From Flavobacterium supellecticarium (GTDB taxonomy: Bacteria; Bacteroidota; Bacteroidia; Flavobacteriales; Flavobacteriaceae): DNA of 64,000 nt. Position numbers and translations under genes: made by a program. Positions within the stretch are counted from its first letter, which is position 1; each line of letters begins with the position of its first letter. Under the pieces are notes generated by a model. That model did no database searches, was not told the origin of the DNA, and worked only from the letters and a program-made list of their open reading frames with translations. The stretch is taken from NCBI RefSeq assembly GCF_004801375.1, contig NZ_SSNZ01000009.1:1-64000 (forward strand), written 5' to 3'. This document shows, piece after piece, positions 1 through 8,728 of the stretch.

Positions 1-1607
1 CCTATTACCGTTATGCCCAGATGTTAAAAGCACAGGGTAAATATGACGAAGCCAACAAACAAATGCAGAAGTTTGCGAGTATGGCTCCGAATGATCAACG
101 TGCTATTGCCTTTAAACAAAACCCGAATTATTTGCCAAAACTAAACGAAAAGGCAAAATCTTTTGATATCAAAAACATGGATATCAACAGTGATAAATCG
201 GATTTTGGAGCGGTTTTAACCAACGATAACACCCTTTATTTTGCCTCAGCGCGAAACACTTCGCGTAAAACCTACGGATGGAACGAACAACCGTTTTTGG
301 ATTTGTACAGTGCCACGTATAATTCCGATGGAACTTTTAGTCAGCCGACACCGGTAGAGAGTGTGAACACAAAGTATCACGACGGACCGGCTACCATTAG
401 TGCCGACGGTAATACGATGTATTTTGCCAGTGAGAGTTTTAACGAAGGTTTGTTTGAAAAAGACAAGACTCAGAAATTGAAATTCGGACAGGTAGCACTT
501 TTCAAAGCAACCAAAGACGGAAGCAAATGGAGTAACATCAAAGCCCTTCCGTTTAACAGTAAAGACTATTCTACCAGTAACCCAAGTTTGAGTAAAGACG
601 GTAAAACACTTTACTTCTCTTCAAACATGCCCGGTTCAGTTGGTGGCGTGGATATCTGGAAAGTGGCGATCAACTCGGATGGTACTTACGGAACACCGGA
701 GAACCTGGGTAAGAAGATCAATACCGAAGGAAATGAGAGTTTCCCATTTATCACCGATGACAACAAATTGTATTTCTCATCAGACGCCCGTCAGGGATTT
801 GGAGGAATGGATGTGTATGTGATCGACTTAAACAAAGGAACGGAAGCCACTAACGTTGGAAAGCCGGTAAACTCAGAGAAAGACGATTTTGCGTTTAGTT
901 TTAACACGACTAAAAACATCGGATTTGTATCGAGTAACCGTGGCGGAGTAGACAACATCTATATGGCAATTCCGGTTTGTGGTGTGGAAGTGGTTTCGTT
1001 GGTTAGAGATGCAAAAACAGGTGCTAAATTATCGGGTGCCCGTGTAGCGATCTTAGACGAGAAGAACAACATTATTTCGACTAAAACAACCGAAGCTGAC
1101 GGAACGGTATCCTACGCTGTTGAGTGTGATAAAGCTTATACGATTCAAGTGGCGAAAGACGGTTATGAAAGCAACAACTTCCCGGTTAGCAAAACCAAAG
1201 GAGGTATTGTGAACATCAGCGCCGACTTACAGCCAATCGATGTTATTGTTACGGAAACTGAAGTTATCTTAAACGATATTTACTTTGAATACGACAAGAG
1301 CAATATTACCCAACAAGGTGCTTTTGAGTTAGACAAGTTAGTTCAGGTAATGAAAAATAACGCAGCTATGGTGATCATGGTTAAATCCCATACCGATAGC
1401 AGAGGTAGTGATAAATACAACATGAATTTATCTGACCGTCGTGCAAAATCTACAGTTCAGTATATTATCTCCAAAGGAATTGCTAAGGACAGAATCTCCG
1501 GAAAAGGTTACGGAGAGAGTGAGCCTAAGATTAACTGCGGCGATAACTGTACGGAAGAAGAATACGCGAAAAACAGACGATCGGAGTTCCTGATTGTTAA
1601 GAAGTAA
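1..1607 (+). CDS. OmpA-family envelope protein with TPR, PD40 propeller and CRD (5' truncated)
   Basis: The reading frame is open back to the window edge (frame starts at base 3), and residues before the first Met (YYRYAQ) continue a TPR-like helix pair, so the true start lies upstream. Order of parts: TPR-like helices, a PD40/WD40-like beta-propeller with repeated 'S.DG.T.YF.S' strands, a carboxypeptidase-regulatory-like Ig domain (about residues 325-405), then a C-terminal OmpA peptidoglycan-binding domain with the SHTDSRG and LSDRRA motifs. This order matches PorE of the type IX secretion machinery and the OmpA partners of PorP/SprF proteins. It probably anchors an outer-membrane complex to peptidoglycan. 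Flavobacteria carry many paralogues, so the exact partner is unknown without the upstream gene. Confidence 0.85.
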   Translation, partial: YYRYAQMLKAQGKYDEANKQMQKFASMAPNDQRAIAFKQNPNYLPKLNEKAKSFDIKNMDINSDKSDFGAVLTNDNTLYFASARNTSRKTYGWNEQPFLDLYSATYNSDGTFSQPTPVESVNTKYHDGPATISADGNTMYFASESFNEGLFEKDKTQKLKFGQVALFKATKDGSKWSNIKALPFNSKDYSTSNPSLSKDGKTLYFSSNMPGSVGGVDIWKVAINSDGTYGTPENLGKKINTEGNESFPFITDDNKLYFSSDARQGFGGMDVYVIDLNKGTEATNVGKPVNSEKDDFAFSFNTTKNIGFVSSNRGGVDNIYMAIPVCGVEVVSLVRDAKTGAKLSGARVAILDEKNNIISTKTTEADGTVSYAVECDKAYTIQVAKDGYESNNFPVSKTKGGIVNISADLQPIDVIVTETEVILNDIYFEYDKSNITQQGAFELDKLVQVMKNNAAMVIMVKSHTDSRGSDKYNMNLSDRRAKSTVQYIISKGIAKDRISGKGYGESEPKINCGDNCTEEEYAKNRRSEFLIVKK

Positions 1608-1616
1608 ATATTATTA

Positions 1617-1649
1617 ACACCTGACAGGTTTCCAAAACCTGTCAGGTGT
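1617..1649. repeat. Dispersed palindrome, perfect copy 1
   Basis: The arms are ACACCTGACAGGTTT (1617-1631) and its exact reverse complement (1635-1649), with a 3-nt loop. The same unit recurs at 11028-11060 and 30215-30249. All three copies sit between convergent genes. It could act as a bidirectional transcription stop or be a REP/MITE-like element. Confidence 0.85.
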
Positions 1650-1660
1650 AACATACACCA

Positions 1661-1687
1661 AAGGCGGCCAATCGGTCGCCTTTTTTA
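1661..1687 (+). terminator. Rho-independent terminator after the OmpA-family gene
   Basis: GGCGGCC (1663-1669) pairs with GGTCGCC (1674-1680) across a 4-nt loop, with one G-T pair, and is followed by a T6 run. It lies directly downstream of the dispersed palindrome. Confidence 0.8.
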
Positions 1688-1861
1688 TTTGTCCTTTTAA
1701 AAGATGTTTTTGTCTTTATAAGGTTTATGTTGTCTGATTCGAAATAATGTCACTTAAGGCTTAAAAACGATGTTTTGAGGGGTATAGAATGTTTGTTGAT
1801 GACTATTCTTTTTAAAAGTGCTTTCATTGATCATCATGTTAGTATTTTTCTTCTAAGCTTT

Positions 1862-1883
1862 ACACCTGACAGGTTTCCAAAAC
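1862..1883. repeat. Half copy of the dispersed palindrome
   Basis: It matches the left arm, loop and first bases of the right arm of the 1617-1649 unit (ACACCTGACAGGTTTCCAAA), then diverges. It looks like a decayed or truncated second copy in the same gap. Confidence 0.6.
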
Positions 1884-1914
1884 AAGTTCGGCATAAAAAA
1901 AGACTTCAAGCCTT

Positions 1915-2394
1915 TTAAAATTCGTTATTTCTTTCAATCAGTTTTTCCAACCGATCAATTATATCATCTTTCTCTTTTAGCATCCGTTCGTACAGGGTGA
2001 TCTTTTCTTCGTGTAGTTGAACTAATTTATCGATAGGGTGAAAGATTCGATTATCAGCATTACCATTACTGCTGTTACCGCCATTACTACTATTACCGCC
2101 GATGCCAACAGTAGCATTGTCATTTGTATGAAAAGTATTTGCTATAATATTCACGGCTTGTTCTTCATCAAGGTTTTCAATTGCTTCTACCGGTATTTTA
2201 AAAATGGCCGCAACCTGTTCCAGTATATTGCTTTCTATACTTTCTTTTTGTTCCATTAATGACACTCTTTTTGGGGACCAGTCTTCACCTAACGATAGGG
2301 CAAGTGCTTCCTGTTTGATCCCTAACATTTCGCGAAAGCGCTTAACATTTTTACCTTGATGTATTTTTCTATGTGGCGTATTAAAATCTATCAT
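1915..2394 (-). CDS. XRE-family HTH transcriptional regulator
   Basis: This 159-residue protein has an N-terminal helix-turn-helix (about residues 15-60, containing RFREMLGIKQEALALSLG), so it probably binds DNA as a repressor-type regulator. A low-complexity Gly/Asn/Ser linker follows (about 98-113, NSSNGG repeated), then a C-terminal helix (about 118-156, LHEEKITLYERMLKEKDD) that looks like a coiled-coil dimerisation segment. Proteins of this layout are common in Flavobacteria. It stands alone, converging on the OmpA-family gene. The regulatory target is not visible from the sequence. Confidence 0.8.
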   Translation of the reverse strand: MIDFNTPHRKIHQGKNVKRFREMLGIKQEALALSLGEDWSPKRVSLMEQKESIESNILEQVAAIFKIPVEAIENLDEEQAVNIIANTFHTNDNATVGIGGNSSNGGNSSNGNADNRIFHPIDKLVQLHEEKITLYERMLKEKDDIIDRLEKLIERNNEF

Positions 2395-2495
2395 GACTGG
2401 CGTTTTAAATGGAGTAGGATAAAGATAATCAGATTTTTGTTTTCAGAAGTGTACAAAAAAAGACATTAGGGGAGCAAGAAATGCAATATACGTTT

Positions 2496-2529
2496 ACATC
2501 CGGACAGGTTTCTAAAATCTGTCGGGTGT
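2496..2529. repeat. Degenerate copy of the dispersed palindrome
   Basis: It resembles the 1617-1649 unit with several changes in each arm (ACATCCGGACAGGTTT on the left, AAATCTGTCGGGTGT on the right). It lies just past the 3' end of the minus-strand lipoprotein operon. Confidence 0.6.
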
Positions 2530-2536
2530 ATTGGAA

Positions 2537-2563
2537 ATAAAAAAGCAGCCAATTGGCTGCTTT
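2537..2563 (-). terminator. Rho-independent terminator of the TonB/lipoprotein operon
   Basis: The self-complementary AAAGCAGCCAATTGGCTGCTTT (2542-2563) is followed, reading the minus strand, by a T-rich tract. It lies 20 nt past the stop of the DUF5689 gene. Confidence 0.8.
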
Positions 2564-2583
2564 AAAAATAGATTTTATATTTT

Positions 2584-3948
2584 TTAGTTTACAGTGATAT
2601 CATCAATCTGCATAGTAGTTGTAATAGTTGGTGTTCCCGAATGTTCGAAAACAAAATAACCGTTACCTGTTAAACTACCAGGGATGTTGTACGTACCACT
2701 AGACTGGAAGGTCGAAGCCGATTGTCCTGTAGCTGGTGTAGAAATACTGAATGAAGAGGTAATATCTACAAAGTTAGCCAGGTTAATTGGTCCGCCGGCA
2801 GTATAGTTTGCAGCCGTTACATAATATACTTTTAATACATTACCCTGATAAAAACGAGCAAGCGTTTTGAAAGCAAATGTATTGGCAGCAGTAAAATCAA
2901 CGGGTACAAAGAAATATGTTTTAGCGGTTACACCACCACTTCCAAAAGAAGTCATCTCGATGTATTTGTTTCCTGTATTAGCCGGGAACTGTTTTAGCTG
3001 CCAGTATCTTCCTCCAATGGTCTGATCGTTTACATATTTAGGGAAAGCTGTTAAGTTAACCGCATAACTTGTAAAATCTTCTGTGAAAGATCCTGAAAAC
3101 TGAATGTTGGTTCCTCCTTGAGCGGTACTGATATAGAATCTTGGGTTTTCCAACATAATATCTCTTTCTGTACGGGCAAGGAATTGGAAGTCACTGTTGT
3201 ATTTTGTTAATACACCGCGAACCTTTCCGCTTTTGTTTGGAACCGGTTTACCTGCAAACTTAGCAAATTCACTGGTTCTGAAAATAATTTCATGACCGGT
3301 ATTGTCTGTAAGTTTCCAGTTAGTAGCACCACCAATTGTAGCAGAACTGTTTGCCTCGTAATAGTTCGATCCCATTGCAGCATCATTAAACTGCACATTG
3401 TCAAACTCGATAAGTTTGTTGATGTGATTGTTGTTTAATGCCTCAGCAATTGTCATGTGTGATACTAATTCATCTTCGTTTACGAAATCACAAGATGCTT
3501 TTGCTGTTCTTCTGAATTCTTCCGGTACCAAACGTCCTACAGCATTTCCCTGATATAGATCACCAATTACCAATGAACTTTGTGCAATCGCGATATAACG
3601 GTCTTTTAGGTTTACATATACTTTTCTTCCCGGTTCGAATTCGGTGTAGATGTTATACATATCAACCGGAATACTGAACGCTCTCGATTTGTCAAGTGTT
3701 TCCAATGAAACCGTTTTGTAAAATGTACCACCTTCATCGCTCGATACTACATAAGCTTCGATGATATCGTCGGTTGTAACTTGTGTTGGGGTAGCAGTAG
3801 CCACTGTAAAAATATCAGCCACTGTTTTAGTCGGTGTTAACGTATAACAAGGAGTATCCGCTTTAGGATAATGATCGCCATTCACACAGCCGGTTAATAT
3901 TCCAGCTGAAAGTGATGCGAATAAAAGGGATTTAATTGAAATTTTCAT
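2584..3948 (-). CDS. DUF5689 lipoprotein with C-terminal choice-of-anchor-J-like domain
   Basis: This 454-residue protein has a lipoprotein signal (MKISIKSLLFASLSAGILTGC, lipid-attachment Cys 21). The N-terminal half (about 40-260) matches the DUF5689 pattern, an OB-fold-like surface domain in Bacteroidota. The C-terminal part (about 285-454, ending in MQIDDITVN) looks like a jelly-roll choice-of-anchor-J/DUF5017-type domain. It is the last gene of an operon behind the 203-residue lipoprotein (16 nt gap) and the TonB receptor, and a terminator follows. It is probably exposed on the cell surface and works with the receptor to capture a ligand. The ligand is not known; the secreted phosphoesterase encoded divergently suggests nucleic acid or another phosphodiester. 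Confidence 0.75.
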   Translation of the reverse strand: MKISIKSLLFASLSAGILTGCVNGDHYPKADTPCYTLTPTKTVADIFTVATATPTQVTTDDIIEAYVVSSDEGGTFYKTVSLETLDKSRAFSIPVDMYNIYTEFEPGRKVYVNLKDRYIAIAQSSLVIGDLYQGNAVGRLVPEEFRRTAKASCDFVNEDELVSHMTIAEALNNNHINKLIEFDNVQFNDAAMGSNYYEANSSATIGGATNWKLTDNTGHEIIFRTSEFAKFAGKPVPNKSGKVRGVLTKYNSDFQFLARTERDIMLENPRFYISTAQGGTNIQFSGSFTEDFTSYAVNLTAFPKYVNDQTIGGRYWQLKQFPANTGNKYIEMTSFGSGGVTAKTYFFVPVDFTAANTFAFKTLARFYQGNVLKVYYVTAANYTAGGPINLANFVDITSSFSISTPATGQSASTFQSSGTYNIPGSLTGNGYFVFEHSGTPTITTTMQIDDITVN

Positions 3949-3964
3949 CGTTGTTTTTTTTAGC

Positions 3965-4576
3965 TTAGAATATTTTTACGTTGTCAATCATATAAGCTCC
4001 GGAAACGGCTGTAGCTGTTCCTCCGGTTGCTTTAAATCCGATATAGATTGTTCCGGAGTAGTTTGCCAGGCTGATAGCACCCGCTTTAAAAAAGTCGTAG
4101 TTATTAGTGCTTCCCACTAAAGGTGGTGTAAAGGATGCCTGAGTCCAGGTAGCATCTGTTACATTTGTTCCGTCATAATCGGTAGAAATAAAAACTTCTA
4201 ATTTATTGTTTGCCAAATCGGTTACGTGGTGTTGTGCCACGTCGAATGTTAAACGTTTTTTAATGGCTCCGTCGATGTTAATTCCCGGCGTTACGATCCA
4301 GGCAACATTCGATGCCTGTCCACTGTTGAATGGCGTAAACTCAGCATATCCATTACCCTGATAAGCGTTTTCAATCCATTTTTTAGTGCCTACCTGTGCG
4401 AAGTTTGTCCATCCTTCAAAGTCAAATGGGGTATTCGCCACAGCAGTCTGGAAATCTTCAAAATAGATAGCCGGAACAATTGGCGGTAAATTAGTATCGT
4501 CTTCTTTTGTACAGCTGCTCAAAGCGCCTAAGGCAACCAAAGCAACACAAAGTGTTTTTATATTAAAATTTTTCAT
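3965..4576 (-). CDS. Choice-of-anchor-J-like lipoprotein
   Basis: This 203-residue protein has a lipoprotein signal ending at Cys 22 (LSSC) and one beta-sandwich-type domain (YFEDFQ near the start, SGAYMIDNVKIF at the end), like the C-terminal part of its neighbour. It lies between the TonB receptor (25 nt upstream) and the DUF5689 lipoprotein (16 nt downstream) on the minus strand, so the three are probably co-transcribed. It is likely a surface accessory or ligand-binding protein of the receptor. There is no SusD-like helical repeat, so it is not a classical SusD partner. Confidence 0.75.
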   Translation of the reverse strand: MKNFNIKTLCVALVALGALSSCTKEDDTNLPPIVPAIYFEDFQTAVANTPFDFEGWTNFAQVGTKKWIENAYQGNGYAEFTPFNSGQASNVAWIVTPGINIDGAIKKRLTFDVAQHHVTDLANNKLEVFISTDYDGTNVTDATWTQASFTPPLVGSTNNYDFFKAGAISLANYSGTIYIGFKATGGTATAVSGAYMIDNVKIF

Positions 4577-4601
4577 GTGAGTTCTTCTTTACTGGTTAAA
4601 A

Positions 4602-7418
4602 TTAGAATGTTAAGTAAACATTTACGAAATACGTTCTGCCGTAACCGTAGAAATATTTCGATCCGAAGGAACGGGTACCGCTTGCATAATCCATATTTAA
4701 CTCTCTATAGTTCGCATTTCTCGCTTGTTCGAAACCTCCTGTTTTATAAGTCACATCAAAGATGTTGTTAACACTTGCAAAGAAACCTAACGTATTTCCG
4801 CTAATTCTCCATGATTTACCGCCGGTAAGGTTTACTAACATGAATGAATTGAATTTCTCCTGGCTTAATAACTGACGCGCTCTCTCTTCTGTAACTTCCG
4901 GATAGGATACTCCAGAACCTCCAGGTTGCATAAAGAAGTTGTTGGTACGGATTAGCGGATCTACTTCAACATAACTGTCATCTAAGTAGTTTGCATTCGC
5001 TCCGATCCACCAGAATTTAGGATCTCTATATTCAATTCCGAGAGAGTAAGCCTGTTGTGGCATACCACCTTGTCTGTAGTTTTTAAGGTAAGAATCTCCG
5101 AAGTTAACAATTGGATTAAGTCCGGCAGCCTGACGTGAATCGATGTTAAGCAATACTGTTGGGTTGTTGCTGTAGATGTATTGGCCATATGAAGCAGAAC
5201 CGGTAACTTTAATTGTTTTAGACAATTGGTACTCTAAACCTAACTCTAAACCGATGTTTTGTTTGTCGATGTTTTTGGTGATCTCAGCCACAAAGTCATT
5301 TTCACTGTCGTTACCACCATCTTCAATAGCTCCTAAACCTTCTGCATAGAAGAAACCAACTTTAGTTGCATCTTCGATTTTAGAGTAGAATCCGGTTAAA
5401 CGTGCTTTTAATTTTGGTGCTCTGATGATATAACTGGCATCAACACTTGAAATTTTCTCATCTTCTAATCCGCTAACGATACTGTTGTTTAAACGAGCAT
5501 TGTTGAATGCGTTTCTTAGCATTGGCGCTTTAGTCATATAAGCAGCGTTAACGCTAAACATGTGCTTACCTGTAATTTTGTAGGTAAGTCCTCCTTTGAA
5601 TCCGTAGTTGTTAAACTCTAACTTGTCGCTTTTTCCGTACGAGTTGTCTGCATATAATCCGTTTCTGTAAAGACCTTCTCTTTGGTATCTTGTCTGAGAG
5701 AATGTTTGTGCTAAATAGAAATCGAATTTGTTGTACGTAAATTTAAACTGTGTAAAGGCATCCGCAACGATAGCGCGCATGATGTAGTTGTATCCGTAAC
5801 GGTCACCAGCGTAAACAACACGGTTCGGGTTGTTTAAGTCAGCTTGTGACTGTCCAGCTGTAAAGCCGTTTCCTTCGTAGAATAAATCGGTGTCAATAAA
5901 ACCATAATCTCCCAGTGGATCTAACATTTTCTGGAAGTTTTCCGATTTTAATGAACGGAAGTTGATTCCTGCATTTAAAGTAATGTTATCCGATAATTGT
6001 GAATTTAAGATGGAGTTTGCAGTCCAGGTAACATCTTCCATACGGTCTTCATATAAAGCGTAGATACTACGTTTGTTGATGTCGTTGGCATGGTACATTC
6101 TCTCCCAGTTGATCTGGCTGTTGTTGATGAAATCCACTCTTGCGATTTCAGCCTGTGCATAGTTTGGAGTATGCGTTGGTAAAGAACCGTCAGCTGGAAT
6201 ATTGTGTAAGTTTAAATAATAACTTGGTAAGTTTTTGTAGTAAGTAGGATCAGGGTTGTTTCCTCCGTTATAATCTAATCTGGAATTCCCGATTCCTCCT
6301 GATTGGTAAGAAATATTCGTGTTTAACGTGTTTTTCTCATTGATTTTCCAGTAGTGGCTTAACATTAAGATGGGCTCATCAACGTTTTTGTCTCTTGAGT
6401 TTCTTCTTTTACCATTTTGCCATCCCCAATACGAGTTGTACTCAATACCCATTAAGTCGGTAACTTCCTGAGTGTTTGGTGAGTTTTTACCTCTGCTGTT
6501 CTGTGCGTAGATAGATGTAAAGTTGATACTGTGTTTATCATTGAATTTTTTCTCGATACTTGCGAAAAGAGAGTTAGCAGAATAATCTGTTCCTTCGAAG
6601 TAACCTTCTTTAGCCCATCTTCTGGATCCTGAAACTACAAATGCCCATCCGTCTTTACTCATTCCGGAAGCATAAGTAGCCATTGTTCTCCAGCTGTAGT
6701 TGGTGTTGGTTCCCGAAAACGAAACACGTGTTCCAGGGCGGTAAAAAGAAGCTCTAGTGTTTATTTCCTGTGTACCTAAAATGTTACCAAAGGTATAGTC
6801 GGAAGGAGCCGATCCCATTGTGAATTCCTGGTTTCTGGTCGCGTCATTAAGACCTCCCCAGTTACTCCACTGTGGTCTTCCGTCAAAAAGTTTGTTCATT
6901 ACGATACCATTAATCATAGTAGTACCATACTCGTTGTCCAAACCTCTGATTCGGAATCGGGCCTGACCCCAGTTGAAGGCAGCAGCCTGTTGGTAAGTGT
7001 CACGGGATGCTTGTAGCAAACCTGCTGTACTCTCGGAACCACTGTTGTCATCTCCAAGATCGTTTTCTGTGATCGTGATCAAACTTAGTTGTTGCTCAGA
7101 TGTAATGTCTTCTTCTAAGAAAACTACACCCAAATCCAAAGATTGTCCTTTCACAATGCTAAGTGTAAAAGTCTGGGTAGTGTACCCGGTACTTCCTACA
7201 GTCAACGTTTGTTGTCCTTCAGTTGCTACATCGAAAGAGAAAACCCCAGTTGCATCGGTTAAAGCAGACTGGTTGGTGCTCGTGATGGTCGCAACAACAT
7301 TTCTTAATGGTTTTTGCGTTTTAGAATCAACAACTTTTCCCTTTAGTGCTGGGGAGTGTTGTGACCAAACAAAAACGGCTTGCAGTACAAATAAAATACT
7401 AAATACAAGTTTTTTCAT
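4602..7418 (-). CDS. TonB-dependent receptor with carboxypeptidase-like N-terminal domain
   Basis: An outer-membrane active transporter of 938 residues. The start is placed at the ATG at 7418, because MKKLVFSILFVLQAVFVWSQ is a good signal peptide; the open frame extends 20 codons upstream without one. A carboxypeptidase-regulatory-like domain follows (about 27-105, LKGKVVDSKTQKPLRNVVATI), then a plug (about 120-240, FRIRGLDNEYGTTMINGI) and a barrel ending in an aromatic residue (YFVNVYLTF). It heads an operon with two lipoproteins and is divergent from a secreted EEP phosphoesterase. It has neither a SusC-type signature nor a SusD partner. The substrate is unknown. Confidence 0.85.
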   Translation of the reverse strand: MKKLVFSILFVLQAVFVWSQHSPALKGKVVDSKTQKPLRNVVATITSTNQSALTDATGVFSFDVATEGQQTLTVGSTGYTTQTFTLSIVKGQSLDLGVVFLEEDITSEQQLSLITITENDLGDDNSGSESTAGLLQASRDTYQQAAAFNWGQARFRIRGLDNEYGTTMINGIVMNKLFDGRPQWSNWGGLNDATRNQEFTMGSAPSDYTFGNILGTQEINTRASFYRPGTRVSFSGTNTNYSWRTMATYASGMSKDGWAFVVSGSRRWAKEGYFEGTDYSANSLFASIEKKFNDKHSINFTSIYAQNSRGKNSPNTQEVTDLMGIEYNSYWGWQNGKRRNSRDKNVDEPILMLSHYWKINEKNTLNTNISYQSGGIGNSRLDYNGGNNPDPTYYKNLPSYYLNLHNIPADGSLPTHTPNYAQAEIARVDFINNSQINWERMYHANDINKRSIYALYEDRMEDVTWTANSILNSQLSDNITLNAGINFRSLKSENFQKMLDPLGDYGFIDTDLFYEGNGFTAGQSQADLNNPNRVVYAGDRYGYNYIMRAIVADAFTQFKFTYNKFDFYLAQTFSQTRYQREGLYRNGLYADNSYGKSDKLEFNNYGFKGGLTYKITGKHMFSVNAAYMTKAPMLRNAFNNARLNNSIVSGLEDEKISSVDASYIIRAPKLKARLTGFYSKIEDATKVGFFYAEGLGAIEDGGNDSENDFVAEITKNIDKQNIGLELGLEYQLSKTIKVTGSASYGQYIYSNNPTVLLNIDSRQAAGLNPIVNFGDSYLKNYRQGGMPQQAYSLGIEYRDPKFWWIGANANYLDDSYVEVDPLIRTNNFFMQPGGSGVSYPEVTEERARQLLSQEKFNSFMLVNLTGGKSWRISGNTLGFFASVNNIFDVTYKTGGFEQARNANYRELNMDYASGTRSFGSKYFYGYGRTYFVNVYLTF

Positions 7419-7475
7419 AAATAAAATTAAGTTAATTTTTTGTTTGCTAAGTCTTAATAAAAACTTAACAGCCTG

Positions 7476-7483
7476 CAAATGTA
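7476..7483 (-). promoter_or_regulatory. -7 promoter element, TonB receptor operon
   Basis: On the minus strand this reads TACATTTG, a perfect match to the Bacteroidota TAnnTTTG element, 57 nt upstream of the receptor ATG. No clear -33 box was seen. A second element on the other strand lies 20 bp away. Confidence 0.6.
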
Positions 7484-7503
7484 CATCTTTTAATAATATT
7501 ATT

Positions 7504-7511
7504 TACTTTTG
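7504..7511 (+). promoter_or_regulatory. -7 promoter element, EEP gene
   Basis: TACTTTTG matches TAnnTTTG, 45 nt before the ATG of the secreted phosphoesterase. It is back to back with the receptor-operon promoter, so both units could respond to one regulator. Confidence 0.55.
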
Positions 7512-7556
7512 GCCCGGAGTTTGTCTCAAACTTGATGTTAATTTAATATACCTTAC

Positions 7557-8663
7557 ATGAAAATTAGAAATTTCATCGCGCTTTTAATTGTATATTTCTC
7601 ATTTAATGGGATTTACGCGCAAAACAAAAAATTCAAAGTGTACACCGTGGCGTTCTACAACCTGGAAAACCTGTTTGATACAATCAATGGGCCAAATAAT
7701 GATGAGGAGTGGTTGCCTAACGGTACACAGCGCTGGACCAGAGCGAAGTATCAGAAAAAACTGGCTAATTTAAGCCGTGTCATTCCGGAAATCGGAACCA
7801 GCGAAAATCCACATGCTCCGGTTATCGTGGGATGTGCCGAAGTTGAAAACAGAGGGGTATTGGAAGACCTGGTGAAGCAACCGGGAATGATCGAAAAAGA
7901 TTATGGTGTGATTCATTTTGATTCTCCGGACAAAAGGGGTATCGATGTAGGGCTTTTATATCAGAAAAAACACTTCAGACCGTTAAGCTATAAAAATATA
8001 CCATTATATATATATGAAAATGAGCAGGGTCTGAATAAAAAAGACAAAGAAGAAGGTGACGATAAGGTAGAAGTAAATGTAAACCTTGATGTGAAAACCA
8101 GAAGAATCTATACCCGTGACCAGTTATTGGTTACCGGATTATTGGATGGGGAAGAAATCAGTGTTATCGTAAATCACTGGCCGTCACGTTCCGGAGGTGA
8201 GAAAAAAAGTAGCCCGTTCCGTGAAGCTGCCGGTGCTTTAAATAAAAAAATTATCGATTCCCTTTACCGAATCAACCCGAATGCCAAAGTAATCACTATG
8301 GGTGACTTGAATGATGGTCCTTATAATAAGAGTGTAAAAGAGGCTTTAGGTGCCAAAGGGAAAAAAGAAGATGTAAAAGAATTCGGTATGTTTAACCCAA
8401 TGGAGCAAATGTCTAAAGACGGTATCGGTACATTAGCTTACCGTGATGCATGGGATTTATTCGACCAGATCATCGTGAGCGAGCCATTGATCCGTAAAGA
8501 TTATTCGTCATTGCGTTTCTGGAAAGCAGGCGTATTTAATAAACCGTATCTGATCCAGAGTTCCGGACAGTATAAAGGCTATCCGCTACGTAACTCCAAT
8601 GGAGAAGTCGGATTTAGTGACCACTTTCCAGTGTACATTTATCTGATTAAAGAAGTGAAGTAA
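7557..8663 (+). CDS. Secreted endonuclease/exonuclease/phosphatase family protein
   Basis: This 368-residue protein has a signal peptide (cleavage near IYA-Q, residue 21). The EEP fold motifs are all present: NLEN (35-38), CAEVENRG (Mg-binding Glu near 95), RGIDVGLLY (128-135), NHWPSR (206-211, catalytic His), MGDLND (248-253) and a terminal SDHFP (about 354-358). Members hydrolyse phosphodiesters, usually of nucleic acids. Export implies action in the periplasm or outside the cell. The gene is divergent from a TonB receptor operon and shares its intergenic promoter region, which suggests joint scavenging of nucleic acid or phosphate. A strong terminator follows. The exact substrate cannot be read from the sequence. 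Confidence 0.85.
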   Translation: MKIRNFIALLIVYFSFNGIYAQNKKFKVYTVAFYNLENLFDTINGPNNDEEWLPNGTQRWTRAKYQKKLANLSRVIPEIGTSENPHAPVIVGCAEVENRGVLEDLVKQPGMIEKDYGVIHFDSPDKRGIDVGLLYQKKHFRPLSYKNIPLYIYENEQGLNKKDKEEGDDKVEVNVNLDVKTRRIYTRDQLLVTGLLDGEEISVIVNHWPSRSGGEKKSSPFREAAGALNKKIIDSLYRINPNAKVITMGDLNDGPYNKSVKEALGAKGKKEDVKEFGMFNPMEQMSKDGIGTLAYRDAWDLFDQIIVSEPLIRKDYSSLRFWKAGVFNKPYLIQSSGQYKGYPLRNSNGEVGFSDHFPVYIYLIKEVK

Positions 8664-8667
8664 TAAT

Positions 8668-8695
8668 AAAGGCAGGTTTTTTAACCTGCCTTTTT
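8668..8695 (+). terminator. Rho-independent terminator after the EEP gene
   Basis: AAAGGCAGGTT (8668-8678) pairs with AACCTGCCTTT (8683-8693) across a T-rich 4-nt loop and runs into further T residues. Confidence 0.85.
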
Positions 8696-8728
8696 CCTTT
8701 TTTGTACTTTAGTGCAAACATTTAACCT

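Larger units (their letters stand above)
1608..1914. other. Convergent intergenic region with palindromes and terminator
   Basis: This is the gap between the OmpA-family gene and the convergent XRE gene. It holds a perfect palindrome (1617-1649), a rho-independent terminator (1661-1687) and a half copy of the same palindrome (1862-1883). The AT-rich stretch between them has no supportable ORF. Confidence 0.8.

Noticed and set aside
6997..7560. 187-codon plus-strand frame opposite the TonB receptor start
   Set aside because: It is antisense to a clearly coding receptor with signal peptide and plug motifs; its translation is Ser/Val/Cys-rich without a recognisable domain.
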